Assembly: GCA_947034885.2 (NCBI GenBank)
Contig: OX344756.2
Span: forward strand, 9,693,598 to 9,757,597
Length of the DNA stretch: 64,000 nucleotides
From: Thuidium tamariscinum
Lineage: Eukaryota > Streptophyta > Bryopsida > Hypnales > Thuidiaceae
Direction of reading: 5' to 3'
The notes below the pieces were generated by a model. The model was not told the DNA's origin. It saw only the letters and a list, made by a program, of their open reading frames with translations, and searched no databases. Below, piece by piece: positions 11,612 through 23,772 of the stretch (position 1 is its first letter; every line of letters begins with the position of its first letter). The translations under genes and the position numbers were made by a program.

Positions 11612-12649
11612 GAGAAGGTGTGAAAAAAATTTCAAAAATCTCCACCATGTGGATCACAGTTACTAGTGTATGAGCATAGAAAGTGTTAGCCTATGAGCCT
11701 AGAATTCTATACACCTATAATATAGGTGTCTATATTATAAACGCCTCAATGGTTATAGTGTATTTATATTCTAAACACCTATATTATAGGTGTTTATGTT
11801 ATAAACACCTTTAGTGAGTGTAGAATACTTACTAATACTTAGGCTCAAGGCTCATAGGCTCACACTTTTATACTCACATACTAGCATCGTTGCCATGTGG
11901 ATTGCAAGATATTAGGATTTGAATTGGCAAAAATCCTTTTTTTGGCCTTGCAAAAAACAAGGCAACTACACTTCACAAGGTCACATTTGTATAAAAAATG
12001 TCTATGTTGTTGGTGCTTTTTTAGATGCATTCTTCAAGGCAAATTGTCAACATGCTCGAAGAGTTTTAAATCAATTGGAATTGTACAACATGTAAGAAAA
12101 AAGTAATAAATAGAAAGTAGAGAATGATTGAAAATATTAAATTGTTAAGAGTTTAGCTATGAAATTAAAAAATGCCAATACCAATGGTTGTAATGTTGTA
12201 ATAAACAATCTAAATTCTATGATTTAGTTTTTTTCCAAAAGACATTGAAATTAAGTTAAATGAAGGACTTTGAAGTTTGTTTAGTTAGAGTAGGGAATCC
12301 ATCCATAACTACCCTCAAAGTAACATTCCTCATTAATTTCACTCCTCAATCAAAATGGGATGATTCCAAGCTTTATTTGTATAGATAAATCTAAAAAACC
12401 AATTTCAATATTTTGTTTTTGATCATTTTGTTTTTAATGAAATTAGATTGCTTGAAATAGAAAAAGACTATATATCAAATAATAATCTTTAAGCATGTAG
12501 TTAAAAGTTATGAAAGTGATTGGGCCTAAAACAAAAAATCTCAACTATGTGTTTGGTGAAAATTTCAAAGACAAAAAAACTCCATTTGTAATGAGATCCT
12601 CAAAATTGCTAGATGTTGCCTAAAAAAATACAATTTGGTCCTCTAGGGG
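11612..12649 (-). mobile_element. TTAA element, reversed and interrupted
   Basis: The right end is GGTCCTCTAGGGG followed by TTCA (one base off TTAA), the mirror image of the left end of the 8110 copy. The interior follows the reversed 8110 copy through the 'ggaattgtacaacatg' and 'aaacaatctaaattc' blocks. A Mutator-like MITE (11655-11892) interrupts it near its other end, which is itself missing. No coding capacity. Confidence 0.6.
11655..11892. mobile_element. Mutator-like MITE with 10-bp target duplication
   Basis: It is flanked by CCATGTGGAT at 11645-11654 and again at 11893-11902. Removing the insert and one copy of this 10-mer restores the sequence of the surrounding TTAA element. The ends are long inverted repeats: CACAGTTACTAGTGTATGAG against CAACGATGCTAGTATGTGAG, continuing into 'agcctatgagcc'. 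Target duplications of 9-11 bp and long TIRs are typical of the Mutator superfamily. The core has further nested palindromes ('acacctatattataggtgt'). Confidence 0.75.
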
Positions 12650-12653
12650 TTCA

Positions 12654-13802
12654 GAGGATTGAAATACGATGCCCACCAATTAGATATTTGAAGAAGACAT
12701 AGTTCATAGATGTAAGCAAGGTAAGCATGTTATTACCAAGTAGATTTTCTATCTAGTTACCTTTGGGGAAGATATTTGTCAACTCATGTATTTTCCAAAG
12801 ATTGACAAACTAGAGAGAAGCCATGCATAAGGAGAATTTTTTTGTGTTTTTTCAAAGTGAATTGGGACTAAATTAGTAAAGTGTGGTAAGACCCATGCTA
12901 ACTAAACCACATGCTAACATGACCCTCTCTAAGTGCATGCATTGTCCTAATGCTAAAGGAAGGCTACTTAAGGTTGTAGTAATAGGTGGATGATTGATAC
13001 AAATAGGAAGGTGCGGTAGATGGAAGAATTGGATGACTCATAGCATTGGATTGTTCTACCTTATTATATGTAGATAAATAAGGGATTTGGTAGGTTTGCC
13101 TTTAGGAAAAAAAATCTTCAAGGGGAAAGTTGAAACTTGTTTTCTACCAATAGTTATGAAACTTTGAAATATTGAAATTCTTGTTTGAATGAAAAGCCCT
13201 AAATGAGCTAGAAACGGCTGAAATATTAAAAAATTAAATACTACAAAATAGGCATAATTACTCACCCACAATATATTCCTACTTAAATTAAAGTAAACAT
13301 TCATCATGTCGTGTTGCTTATACAATTTTCAAGTTCAATGAATAAAATTTTCATGTTTTTTAGGTGTAATATAATTTGTAGATTATCATATTATTTTAAA
13401 ATATGACTAGTAAAATCCTAAAAGCCCATGGGCTACTAAGAAGACAAAACAAATAATTATTGGGCACATTCCTATGACCTCAATTCTTTGTAAAACTTCT
13501 TGAAACCTTCTCTTGAGGAAGGAAAATTGATTAGCTTTGTGGGAATATAATTTTTTATTTCAATTGGTGCCCAATGTTAAAAGTTATACCACAAAAGCCC
13601 AAACTTTCATTTGGTGGGTAGAAAAATAATTTCACAAAAATTTGAAATTAAATTTGAAATGTTTTCTTGCCAATAGTATGTATTTTTGTCTACATGTGAA
13701 GCTCTCATTGATTCAATTTGAATAAGTAATGTAAAAGTTTTGAACAATTTATTTTTTGGACAATTTCAATAATCTCTTGAAAAAATAATTTAGATGATTC
13801 AT
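12654..13802. other. Intergenic DNA, nothing recognised
   Basis: No plausible gene. The 89-residue minus-strand frame at 13056-13325 has AT-rich composition and no recognisable motif. Confidence 0.4.
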
Positions 13803-13810
13803 TTTTGAAT

Positions 13811-14068
13811 CAGGGTTTTTTTTTCTAGCGATTTGGTGCAAAATTGCACCAAATTTTTTGGCCTGGCACCAAACCTATAGGAAAAAAATTGTGGAATTTT
13901 GGATGAAATCGCCAAATAATAGATGACAATAGAATGATAGATATGTATTATGTGCTAATATGATACTTTCTATGTAATATATAGATGAATGTTGAGATTT
14001 GGAGCTCCACAATAAAATGAAATATTGCCACTTTGAAACTTCACAAGAAATGAAAAAAAAACACCCTG
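13811..14068 (+). mobile_element. hAT-type MITE, copy 1, perfect 8-bp duplication
   Basis: The element starts CAGGGTTTTTTTTTC and ends GAAAAAAAAACACCCTG. The 8-bp string TTTTGAAT lies directly on both sides (13803-13810 and 14069-14076). CAGGG termini with 8-bp duplications are the established hAT signature. A second copy is at 58259-58555 and the two are close to identical over their right two-thirds. An inner palindrome, GGTGCAAAATTGCACC, is present in both. Confidence 0.88.
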
Positions 14069-14076
14069 TTTTGAAT

Positions 14077-14384
14077 GTAATTTTCACAATTTTTCACAAT
14101 TTTTCACAATTCTTTTGACAAGGTCAAGTTCTCTTGCTATAAAAATCTCATCATTGGGATTGTTGTGTTCCAAGCCCATGTTGAAAATTGACATTTATGA
14201 CTAGTATAGATTTTTAGACATCTAGGACTCATTTAGATTTAGATTTCAGACCGGCACTGTCTGAGCTATAAAAAGTGTCAAACTAATGGAATACAACCAT
14301 TTCATCGATATTCGCCACTTAGAGAGAGAAAGACACAATAACTGCACATTTGCCAATAGTACAACAAACAAAGCAACCGAACGG
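14077..14384. other. Intergenic DNA
   Basis: It starts with three tandem copies of 'tttttcacaa' (about 14083-14112). Nothing else was recognised. Confidence 0.4.
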
Positions 14385-14590
14385 CCGAGATGAACTCACC
14401 CCTTCCTTGGCCACTTGGGAAAACACTGCAATTTTTTATTTTCCACTCATGATAAAATTTGCAAATTCTGATTTCATATTCGCAACCAGAGACCTTAACA
14501 TTACTTGGAGAGGTGTAGCAAGCAAATTACTTGAGTACAAAATAGGGGGCTTTAATTTTTACTTGCACCCCTGTAATGACTTGGTGTGGC
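14385..14590. repeat. Single-arm copy of the 'cacttcacc' repeat at the edge of the ALOG block
   Basis: It matches one arm of the fold-back at 10046-10510, running from 'ctcaccccttcc' to 'aatgacttggtgtgg'. Base composition switches sharply from AT-rich to GC-rich directly after it, so it marks the boundary between repeat DNA and the ALOG gene region. Confidence 0.6.
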
Positions 14591-14599
14591 CGAGCGAGC

Positions 14600-17270
14600 G
14601 GGCCCGTTCCCCCGATCAACTGAACCTCCGGCACGGACCAGATCGATGCCCCTGGCTCACAACCGTAAAAACACCTCTCCTTACAACCCGGCCCACCGGG
14701 CCACCGGCAGAGCCCGGCAGGCAGGCAGGCAGGCAGCAAAGGGAAAGCAAATTCCGGATTCCCCAGCGCGGCGCCGTGGAAGCTCCCTCCCTCCCCGCCT
14801 GGAGACGTGAGCGGTAATAATAATACGAAGTGACTTCGACAGGGAATCAAGGGCGCTCCGCTTACTCGAAATAGACCCCCGTGCCCGCCCTCACTCCCCT
14901 AACGTGGTGCGAGAGGCGAATAAGAAAACGAATTTCGACACCTCCTTAGTGCCACAGAATATGATCTCGCATTAAAAAAAGACCCCAATTAAAATATGGA
15001 TCGAAACTCCTCCTCGACAACTGACCCCTCGCTCCCGCTCCTTACCATCAGGCCTCGATCAACAGTGTCCGTCACCAGGTCCCAGCCAGTGGAGTGCGTG
15101 CGGTAAAGCCAATGCAAACCTTGCAGCACCCAACAACACTCGGGACGCAACTGAAGACCTCACGCACACCTCATCAGTCTGGAGTCCCAACTCCTCGGTC
15201 CTCAGTCAGTCAGTCAGTCAGTTATCTTTGGGGAAGGGGAAAGATCGAAATAGCTCGTCTTTACTGCACCCGGCCTCCGCCAGTCCAAGCCAAGCCAACG
15301 CCCAGTGAGTTTGAATGACGGAGTGCGTGGTGATTTCTGTTGTTGGTTTACTGCACCGGCCTGTCATTGTTGGTTTCGGCTGCTTCGGGTTCTACTTATG
15401 GGCTGGTTAAGTTAGCTGGGGAGAGTTATAACTACTGTGCTTAGCTTGCGCGCACAGAGAGACACAGTTCAGTTCGTTGAGTGTCACGGATCAGAGCTAA
15501 GGGAGGGAAGGAGAGAGAGAGAAAGAGGGAGAGGGAGAGAGAGGGCGATGATGCCGTGGAGGGTGTCGGAAGCCTTTTTTTGACGTGTCGAGAGTACACC
15601 GGATCACTTCGTGCAGAAAAAGCGGAAGCACGTAAGACGACTCGGTTAGGTTCCTTCCTAGTACTCCTTCCTAGGCAGGGACGGAATCTGTTAAGGTCAT
15701 CCAGATAGCCGGCGTTTTCTAGCTATTAGAGGCGGGGTGTGTGTTTTGGTTTGAAGCAACTTGTACTTTGGTACAATGGGCACTGGTTCTGGGGAAGTAG
15801 AGTTTGTCTTGGCGTGCCTTGGTCGATGAGGAGAGGGTTTCGTAGTACGTGTGGGAAGGAGAGGCGAAGCTAGTAGCTGAGCACATGTGAATGTGGAGTG
15901 GGCTGAAGGCGGTTGTTTCGTTCACTAGTGCACGTTTGGTGAAAACCTACGAGTTCTTACTAGTGCGCACATCTTTCTCTCGTAGAATCTGAGTGGTTTT
16001 GAGGGCATTTTGAAACCATCTCTACATGTACTGGAATGGAATGGGAGTCTCGATTGAGAGCCACTGAAGGTAACATCTGCCATGCAGCTGATTGTTGCTG
16101 AAGTGGAGCAGCCTCGCAAGGACACTGAGTCCTTGTCAATGGATGGTTGGAGATTGCACAACTTTGTTGAGCGATCGCTTCGCCGTAGCAGCTAGTACTG
16201 TAGTTCGTCTGTGTGCAGCGACTGCTAGTGTGTAGGATCGTTGACAAGACAATCGAATCGATCACCAATAATTTTTGTGGTTTGCTTGAGAGTTTATTTG
16301 TGGTCAGTCGTCGTTATACAGTCGTTGGAAGGGCTCCTTGGTCACTCTGGGGTAGCGACTCATTCTAGTATGGGTAACGGGTGTATAAATAGGTTCCAAA
16401 TTCATTTGAAGTTCTTCCCCAGACCGTCGGTAGGGAGGTTGAGGAGTATGATTAATAGTTCACATTCCAGCGCTCTCAGGTGTGACGTTACTGACGGTGC
16501 CAACGCATGCTTTGCAGGTGCCTGATCTTTGCCTGCACTTATTGGGTGACTAGCATAAGTATTTTCGACGCGCTGAAGATAGTCACCGACTTTAAACTTT
16601 CAAGCTCCATCCGCCGTGAATAAAATTTTCTTCGCTACCGGCAGATTTCATCAGAATGTGTTCCAGCGAATTTGATGAGAGAAGGGTTAAGTTGAGCTGT
16701 GAAGTGAGGTTATCATGAGCATGCATCGCAAGTTCGGGCTAACAGGTAAGAGTTTCTACATGTGCGAAACACTTGTGCTCAATTTTTCTGATTCGTTGCG
16801 ATAAGCTCGATCATCCGTCTCTTCAGTTTCACGATGCCTGTCCTGCATTTCAGCTTCCAAGACAGTCTGTGCATGCAACTGGGAAGCCACCATTAAGCAC
16901 AAACCAACTTCTGAAAAGAGATAGAATTTATTTCTGGCGATCAGACACATGCATTCCAGATCCATGTGACATGGTCAAAGTCCCGTAACAATACACAAAT
17001 CCAACTGCGTCTGCACCAGACAAATTTAGTGTCCTGGTCCTCTGCAGGGATCAATCTAGAATTCTGCGGACATCCAAATGAGGTCGCGCAGGTCTGCTAA
17101 TAACCAATGTTCTAAGTATCGCACAGGACTATCGATTCCTTCAGATTAGTGAAGATCGTACCTTTCTGTGCAGGTTCTTTCCCATTATCGTCAGCACCAG
17201 TTTAAGAGAGTTCTAAGGACTGATTATCCAGTGCTCCTTTTGGATCAAGATAATTAGAAGACGAGGTGTA
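14600..17270 (+). promoter_or_regulatory. Promoter and 5' leader region of the ALOG gene
   Basis: This block is clearly GC-richer than its surroundings and ends at the ALOG start codon. It holds simple repeats: a GGCA run near 14706-14728, a CAGT run near 15200-15221 and a long GA-rich tract near 15508-15545. A good intron pair, AACAG/GTAAGAG at 16745/16746 and TGTGCAG/GTTC at 17173/17174, suggests a leader intron of about 430 bp. Short upstream frames in the leader look non-protein. The transcription start is not determinable by eye. Leader extent and intron are inferred. Confidence 0.45.
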
Positions 17271-18164
17271 ATGACATCGGACTTCCGCAACATCGAGTTC
17301 CGCAACATTCTCAGCCAAACGGCTCCGGTTCTCCACCAGGGTGATTCTGGCAGGCCAGGCGAGCCGATGCCGGGGTTTGGGCGGGAGGATCATCACTACA
17401 GCAGCATCGGTGCGCTGCAGCTGCAGCACCGGGATTCCAAGCCGCCCAACATTCGAGAGAGCGACTTCGCCAGTCGGATTCAGACCCTTATGAACGGCGA
17501 AGTGGCGCTGGGCACTCTGCAGGACCATGGCGCGGGGCCTTCGACGGCACTGATGGGGTCTCCCTCCGGGGGCCTGGTGCCTAACGGCGTGATGCCGCAG
17601 GGCCTGCAGGTGGACGCGCAGCAAGACCAGAACTCGCGCGCGCCCAGCCGCTACGAGGCGCAGAAGCGGCGCGACTGGAATACATTCGGGCAGTACCTGC
17701 GCAACCACCGTCCGCCACTGGCGCTGGCGCGGTGCACGGGCGTGCACGTCCTGGAGTTCGTGCGCTACCTGGACCAATTCGGCAAGACCAAGGTGCACAA
17801 CCCATCGTGTCCGTTCTTCGGCCTGCCGCACCCGCCGCACCCTTGCCCGTGCCCGCTGCGGCAGGCGTGGGGATCGCTGGACGCGCTCATCGGGCGCCTG
17901 CGGGCGGCGTTCGAGGAGAACGGGGGCAAGCCCGAGAGCAACCCGTTCGGCGCCAGGCAGGTGCGGCTGTACCTGCGCGAGGTACGCGAGATGCAGGCGA
18001 AGGCGCGCGGGATCGCGTACGAAAAGAAGAAGCGGAAGCGGATGCCTGCGGCGTCGGAGGGTGCGATGGCCAACGGCGTGACGGGGGTGAGCATGAATCT
18101 GAGCAACGGCGTGGGCGGTTTGAGCAATGGCGGCAGCATCCACGCCCTTCCCGCCCAGCAGTGA
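17271..18164 (+). CDS. ALOG-domain protein (LSH/G1/TAWAWA family)
   Basis: This 297-residue protein is encoded in one exon. ALOG proteins are land-plant nuclear DNA-binding regulators of meristem and lateral-organ development. The domain is thought to derive from a DIRS-type recombinase with an added zinc ribbon. Here the domain runs from about residue 131 to 257. It opens '[11 protein letters not shown]', keeps '[20 protein letters not shown]' and has the zinc-ribbon ligands His176, Cys180, Cys192 and Cys194. It ends in the basic nuclear-localisation stretch KKKRKR (about 252-257). The 130-residue N-terminus and 40-residue C-terminus are low-complexity and not conserved as far as I can tell. 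The start at 17271 is the first in-frame ATG of the open frame. Codon use is very GC-rich against AT-rich flanks. Long antisense and +1 open frames over this exon are composition artefacts. Confidence 0.93.
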   Translation: MTSDFRNIEFRNILSQTAPVLHQGDSGRPGEPMPGFGREDHHYSSIGALQLQHRDSKPPNIRESDFASRIQTLMNGEVALGTLQDHGAGPSTALMGSPSGGLVPNGVMPQGLQVDAQQDQNSRAPSRYEAQKRRDWNTFGQYLRNHRPPLALARCTGVHVLEFVRYLDQFGKTKVHNPSCPFFGLPHPPHPCPCPLRQAWGSLDALIGRLRAAFEENGGKPESNPFGARQVRLYLREVREMQAKARGIAYEKKKRKRMPAASEGAMANGVTGVSMNLSNGVGGLSNGGSIHALPAQQ

Positions 18165-19834
18165 TCGAGCGCGATGCAGCGGGAGGCTAGGCGGATGCAA
18201 GCGAGCGTCGGTGTTCGCGTGGCGCTCACACATACCCTGATCACGTCGGCACTCCGATTGTTGCTTAATTTGGATCTCCAAATCAAAGTTTTGGCCTTGA
18301 GGATCGGAACAGAGAGTCGACCGACTCCCTTCTTACTCACATGAATTAGGATGAAATTCGGCAACTGTCACCATTGCACGAGGGGCTATCTGGCTCGTGT
18401 CCCTCTTCAACGGTGATTAATTTTTGGCACGACAAAGACAACGGCGAGGGCGTCGACCGACGACATATGGTTCCTGCTGGGAGCTGCAAGGCAGTTGGGC
18501 GGCGAACTTTAGGCAGATTCTTCCATGTACATATCTAGACTATCTGTAGATATTCCTTTCCTTCACACCCGTTCCCCACCCTTTCATTAGCTGCTGCTTC
18601 GATCAGTAGTAGTGCGATCTGGGCCCGACCTTCATCTTCAGTCACTCTCGTACATGCAGGAGGATCATTGCCGCTCGACGTCAGTCTGTACATGGGCTCC
18701 TCAAGGTATAGATAGATAGATAGATAGGTGTAGCTGTAAACAGACAGTGCCCACCCCTTGCTTTAGGTCGACCATCTTCAATAGTTCTCTGTGTCTCTCG
18801 CTGTCGTCGTCTCCCAACGCTACCCGTGCTCTGCACCCCCTGCTTCTCCCCCCACCCACCCCCCACCCCCCACCCCTCCCAATTCTTCTTGATCAGTTTT
18901 GCAATTAATTGGGGCAATCCGTATCTAGCTTTTTTCACGTCTTTCCGCCGCCGAGGCACCTGCTTGTGGAATGAATAAACGCCAGGGTCCTCGTGGAATG
19001 GTTGAGATCACGATTATGGTGAATGGGGTTAGCTAGACGAGTTGCTTCAATATATAGGAGCCTCTTCGTACACCCGGTGGAGCTTTCCTTGGCTCATCTG
19101 TAAATTTCCGCTATTGAGTTAATTCATATGTTCGTCTCCTACAGCTGCATTCTTGTTTTTCGATCTGCACCCTAACTCCAGCCAGCTAACTGGGTGCACG
19201 TCCAAGTCCCCATTTCGTACATCTCTCCACCTTGTCATTATGTCGCTGGTCTGACATTTAATTTGTTATTTCTGATTGATGCCGTTATGCACGTGCAGAA
19301 GTACTGGAATTTGGAATGACATCTTCATGAGTTCATGCCATTAATTGGATGGCCCAAGAGAGTCAGGTCGATCTCGGAGGTTGCATTGCCGTAACTTGTT
19401 AATACGTGGTGGTAGAGGTTCAGTTCCTCGGATGCGTTAAGTTACGATTCCCCAGAGCTACAGGACTGTAGACTTTTCCTTGCGCCTCTGAATCTCTCTG
19501 GGCACATACAGTACCTTTTGACCTGGACTTCTCGTCATGCATGACTTTGCTTGTGAAATCTCACTGACGAAGGCTAGTAATTTTATGTCAGCGTCGATGG
19601 GTCTGCCAGAATAGCCGCTCTCGCGTATACTCACTCATACTTCATTGACGTATGTGTTTGCCATCTTTCATTTTTGGATGATCATGCATGCTTGTGGCTG
19701 TGCTATCATTTGTGTTCGCACTCTTAGCCCACTTGATCACGCACGAATGCAAAATCATTTACAACCCAGACTGCAATCTACATAACCCTCTCTTGTCACG
19801 TTCACTGTCACGTGGCGCAATGTACATGGTTTGC
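18165..19834 (+). other. ALOG 3' region
   Basis: GC content falls gradually after the stop codon. Likely 3' UTR features are a TAGA microsatellite near 18707-18727 and a C-rich tract near 18835-18880 (CCCC runs separated by A). No other protein-like frame was seen. Confidence 0.4.
18974..18979 (+). terminator. Candidate polyadenylation signal of the ALOG gene
   Basis: AATAAA about 0.8 kb after the stop codon, the first canonical hexamer in that direction. The 3' UTR would be long but ordinary for a plant regulator gene. Position only; no cleavage-site evidence. Confidence 0.4.
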
Positions 19835-19981
19835 CACAAGGAGATTATTTGGGTTTACTAACTCTCTACCATTACCACCTCGGCAGTGGTAATGGTACTG
19901 ATTCTACATTTTTACCACTTCGGATGTGGTAATGGTAGTGAGTTCACTACGTGCTAATTAAACCCAAATAATCTCCTTGTG
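19835..19981. mobile_element. Hairpin MITE, 147 bp
   Basis: The ends CACAAGGAGATTATTTGGG and its perfect inverse form a stem of over 20 bp. Inside are two more short hairpins ('accattaccac...gtggtaatggt'). TGC flanks both sides (19832-19834 and 19982-19984), a possible 3-bp duplication as expected for CACTA-type ends, though the terminus is CACAA rather than CACTA. Confidence 0.7.
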
Positions 19982-19984
19982 TGC

Positions 19985-20884
19985 AGTACGTGCTAGGTGG
20001 TTTACACTCAGTTTTAAAGTCTTCCACTCACAGTTTCAAGATCAAATCAATAGATCTTCATGATTCGACGCACTTGATCTAGTATGGACTATGGAGAAGA
20101 GGATTATGTCCAATAACCAACTCAAACTTATCTCTCTTCGTCCAATTTAACTAGCTATATATACAATGTTCACTGCGTAAGGCTGTGAGCAAGTGGCGAG
20201 GTGAATACCGTCATGAGCAGGTGACTTACGTACAGATTGCAGAAGTGCCAGTTCATAGGGAACGCCGAACTTGAAGTTTTGTGAAACCCGAATTTAATAA
20301 ACATTTTTACTCCTGTGGTGCAACAGGGGTCAACTTGGGATTCCGAAACAAGTTACAGTAACAAGCATGCTTCCTTCCTTTTGCGGCTTCGTAGAGATGG
20401 AGGTGAAGATCCGGCGCGGGGGGGGGGGGGGACTGCCTACAGTGCGTGTCTGAAGGCCCGAAACAAGCTAGTTGCCCCTCTCGTGCGCAGTGCGCTACTG
20501 CAGCACGCGCCCCATGTCGCACGCTAGCTACACGGGACTTCCTCGTCTCTAACTTCTGCTGCACCCTTGCTGTGTTATATATAAATATAACTTACATAAT
20601 AAAGCTTTTTGTCTCCAAGGTAACGGCTGGCTTCATCAATCAGCCAAGTGGTACCTTCTTAGCTTCTAACTGACTGACTGACCGACCGTCGCTGCAAGTG
20701 TACAACTTGCCATTTGGGTTGCGAAGTTCAAACGCTCTTTGGGCTGACTTAGACTCTTTTTTTCTTCCGTACAATTATGTGCACTTGGAGTTGACCACTG
20801 GGAAGAATTTAAGGGAGCAGAGGGTTTCACCTCAGTCTCACCAGCGTAAATTTCTTGCCTCCAGCCAACTAGTCGTGGAGGCCA
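19985..20884. other. Intergenic DNA with a long G run
   Basis: It contains an uninterrupted G tract near 20418-20430 after 'ccggcgc'. No gene recognised; short frames at 20307-20907 lack protein features. Confidence 0.4.
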
Positions 20885-21020
20885 TCAAACCCGTCCCACG
20901 AAGCTGAACCAGCGGGTTGGATTTACCTCAGGGCAAGACGCTGAATTTTTATTTTTATTTTTTTCACAATTTTTTTTTCAAATTCTGAATTCATTTTTGC
21001 AATCCGAGACCCCAAAAAAT
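20885..21020. repeat. Degenerate 'cacttcacc' repeat copy
   Basis: It carries the 'gctgaattttt...', 'caaattctgaattcat' and 'gcaatccgagacccc' blocks of the family seen at 10046-10510. The copy is short and its ends are unclear. Confidence 0.4.
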
Positions 21021-21025
21021 TAGTG

Positions 21026-21441
21026 ACGGTAGAACTATCTGTAACCAATCATTTAAGGTATTCTAGACATGATCTAGTGCAGTAGAAGGCAAAACAAATA
21101 CCTTCAAAGGTGCAATGATAGAAATGATGGGGATTGCAAAAACTTTGATAATTTTATCTCATGAATTGAAATTACTATGAATTTTGAAAGGCAAAAAGTG
21201 TTGCCGACCCATTGCCAATTTGTAGATTTCTTTCAATCACGAGCATTAAAGAACTCTTTCTTATTCATTACTTCCTACTTTCTTGTTCACTAGTTTGGGA
21301 CATGTGTTATGAAATTATTAGTTCCAACTTTGAAAAAGAAAAAACATGCATTCCAAACTTTGGTTGGAAATCTGTTCCACCCTTATTGGAAATAAATGAA
21401 GTCTACACATTGGAGATGGGACACTAGTTGACTATGGGTGG
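21026..21441. mobile_element. GGTAGAAC-ended TIR element, 416 bp
   Basis: The left end is GACGGTAGAACTATCTGTAACC. The right end is ACTATGGGTGGTTCTACCTTA, whose inverse starts TAAGGTAGAACCACCC. The left half is repeated in inverse orientation at 11385-11611. No transposase; the internal 71-residue frame looks spurious. Target duplication not resolved. Confidence 0.55.
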
Positions 21442-22725
21442 TTCTACCTTAGAGAGAGTCATGAACATACCTAAAAACATGGCACAAAAGATTTTTTTTT
21501 TTTACTTTTATACCTAGGTAATACGAGTTTTATCTTGCTAGTCTTACTTTGTAGGACAGATTTAACATCATGTGTGTAGTATAAAGACTCTAGTTTATAT
21601 ACTATTTTAAAGCATCCTAGTGTGCACTATACTATTGACATGACCAAAATAAAAATTGAAGTAATTTTCTAATTTTTTAATTCATAAAAACTTCAAAATT
21701 CAATATCTTTCAAAACATAGGTCCAAATTCTAAAATTCTAAAACCCTTAAATCCTAAAAGAAAGTGCATGCATCCTCTTTGCAAAGAGCTTTCTAATGGT
21801 GTTATAAATGTGATTGAAGGATACATAGTCTAGAAGATCTTATTGTAACAAATAAACAAACAACCTTATGTGAGTAGATTTTTCCATTAGTGTTTTATAG
21901 TCTACTACAATAAAATAAAAAACTAAATGGAAAATCCCCATCTTTTGTTTGGAATCAGTCATATGAAGCATTAAGAAAAGTTACCAAAATTTCCTATAGT
22001 TTTGTTGCATTTGCATGCATTTTAAAAAGATGAAGTAAATAATAGAACAATGGTGTAGTAAAAAGAATTGAGCCAAAGGGTGAAAGCATGAAACTTGTAT
22101 CGATTTTGTTGCATCTAGGATTCTAGGGTCTTTACTTTGCTTTGAGCTTTTTGAAAAATATAATAAAAAATATGGATAATAATTAATAGAATATTAAAAA
22201 TAATTTATATCTGAAAATGAGTTCTATTTAGAAACTTATTCAACAAAAGTTATATCTCATTATCTCAAGCGAATTTAGCGGCGGGGGTGGAGGGTGGGTG
22301 TACTTCATATAGAAATTGAGACCCAAAGGAATTTTGGATGATTCTAAAGAAGGGATTTTTTATGTGTATATGTGATGGTTTTAAATATTTTTAGGTCTTT
22401 TATAGAGATTTTAGCCAATGCATATTATAAGATTTAATCTTTGTAATCAACTGTGGACTGTAGTATAGTATATGGTATCACTATGAGCATTTTTGTGTTC
22501 TATTTGACAATAAATTAATAGAAATCTATCAAGTGCTTTGTTAAAAGAAACTTGTTGATTTGGCTAGTTATTTGAGAAAATTTTGTCAACTATTTTTTCA
22601 CTTTTGACAAAAAAAATTCAACTTCTATTCCCTTATATTCTTCTTTATCAATGAGCTCATTGCCATACTAGCATGATTCCTAATTAGTAGTAATGAGTCT
22701 CCTTTTTTATGAAAGATAAATCAAC
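21442..22725. other. Intergenic DNA, nothing recognised
   Basis: AT-rich. One short GC-rich island near 22278-22302 ('ggcgggggtggagggtggg'). No gene or transposon ends identified. Confidence 0.4.
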
Positions 22726-23101
22726 CATTAGAGAAAATATGGACTCTCCAGAAGGCCACCAGGGTTTGACAAACCAGTCTATATATACAATCCTACAGAG
22801 CTACAGAAAGGGCAGAATCTCTGACAGAGGTGCGTGACAAAGGTGTGTCAGCTTGTGTAAATATCTTGGGTATGTATGAGTTTCTTGCCTTTTTTAATTC
22901 CTAATTTGTCAGTGAAGGGTAACTATCGCATGCTCCTCCATTTAACTAATGGTTCTTTGCAATTCAATGCACTGACAATTGCAAAACTGACATTAACGAC
23001 AATAGGGGAGAAACATTTGTGAAGGGGAAATAAATGTTATCAAAAGGGTCCCCTCCGACACTTCTTAGCGACCCTCCAGAGAGTCCATATTTTCTCTAAT
23101 G
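22726..23101. mobile_element. TIR element with long near-perfect ends, 376 bp
   Basis: The ends are CATTAGAGAAAATATGGACT and its inverse, extending for about 28 bp with few mismatches. The core is GC-richer and contains 'gacagaggtgcgtgacaaaggtgtgtcag', a repeated GTG motif. No coding capacity. Target duplication not resolved. Confidence 0.7.
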
Positions 23102-23772
23102 CAAAATTGAATTTGTTTTGAATCTTAACATTCAAATGTTGAACAAAAAAGATAAAGAAATTATGAAATATATATATATTACGTTTCATGTTCAAATTTT
23201 TTTTTGAGATTTAAATGAGGTTTAAAATTCTAGATCTAATACAATTCCTATTTCAAACTTAACTATGAGCAATTGAGTTCTTACAACTTTTAAATTACAT
23301 ATTTATTGTGGGTTGTTCTACTTCTTACTACCTCATGTATATATATAATTCTCAATGGATTCCTTGGATTTTTAGCAAACCATCTATCTTCACAATCATT
23401 AGTTTCTCCTCATGTCATTTCATCAACAATTGTTGTCTTGAAAATGAGGGGGATCAAATATTGATTAAAAATTTGACAACAACTCGACAAAAAATTGACA
23501 AGTTTTGGCAAATTAAGAAGATAAGGATGCAAAAATATGGCTATTCATTTATGACAATTTTGTGTCATAAACTTGTCATCTAAGATTGCATTTCCTTGTA
23601 GTGTAAACATCTTGAGATTTGTAAACAAATTGTTATGTGATTTTTCACCAAGGTTCTAAATCCATATTTTAACAATTTTTAAAAATAAGATTAAATTAAT
23701 TTATAGGTTTTTCAAATTTGAAATCTATCAAATTTCATATATTTATAAATTCAATATATTTTTATAATTCTT
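23102..23772. repeat. Intergenic DNA with fragments of two repeat families
   Basis: Positions 23205-23290 resemble part of the nested palindrome at 43589-44522 ('aaatgaggtttaaaattcta...acttaactatgagc'). Positions 23470-23595 end TTTCCTTGTAGTG, a CACTA-type terminus (inverse CACTACAAGGAAA), after a stretch of 'ttgacaa' repeats. Both assignments rest on short matches. Confidence 0.35.

Noticed and set aside
14350..14850. Overlapping open frames of 155, 107 and 74 residues near 14.5 kb
   Set aside because: They start inside a dispersed repeat and run into GC-rich leader DNA. Composition is low-complexity and no family is recognisable.
17202..18281. A 359-residue open frame on the minus strand over the ALOG exon
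   Set aside because: It is the shadow of a GC-rich exon. The plus-strand frame has the complete ALOG domain, and the minus frame is Arg/Ala/His-rich with no motif.
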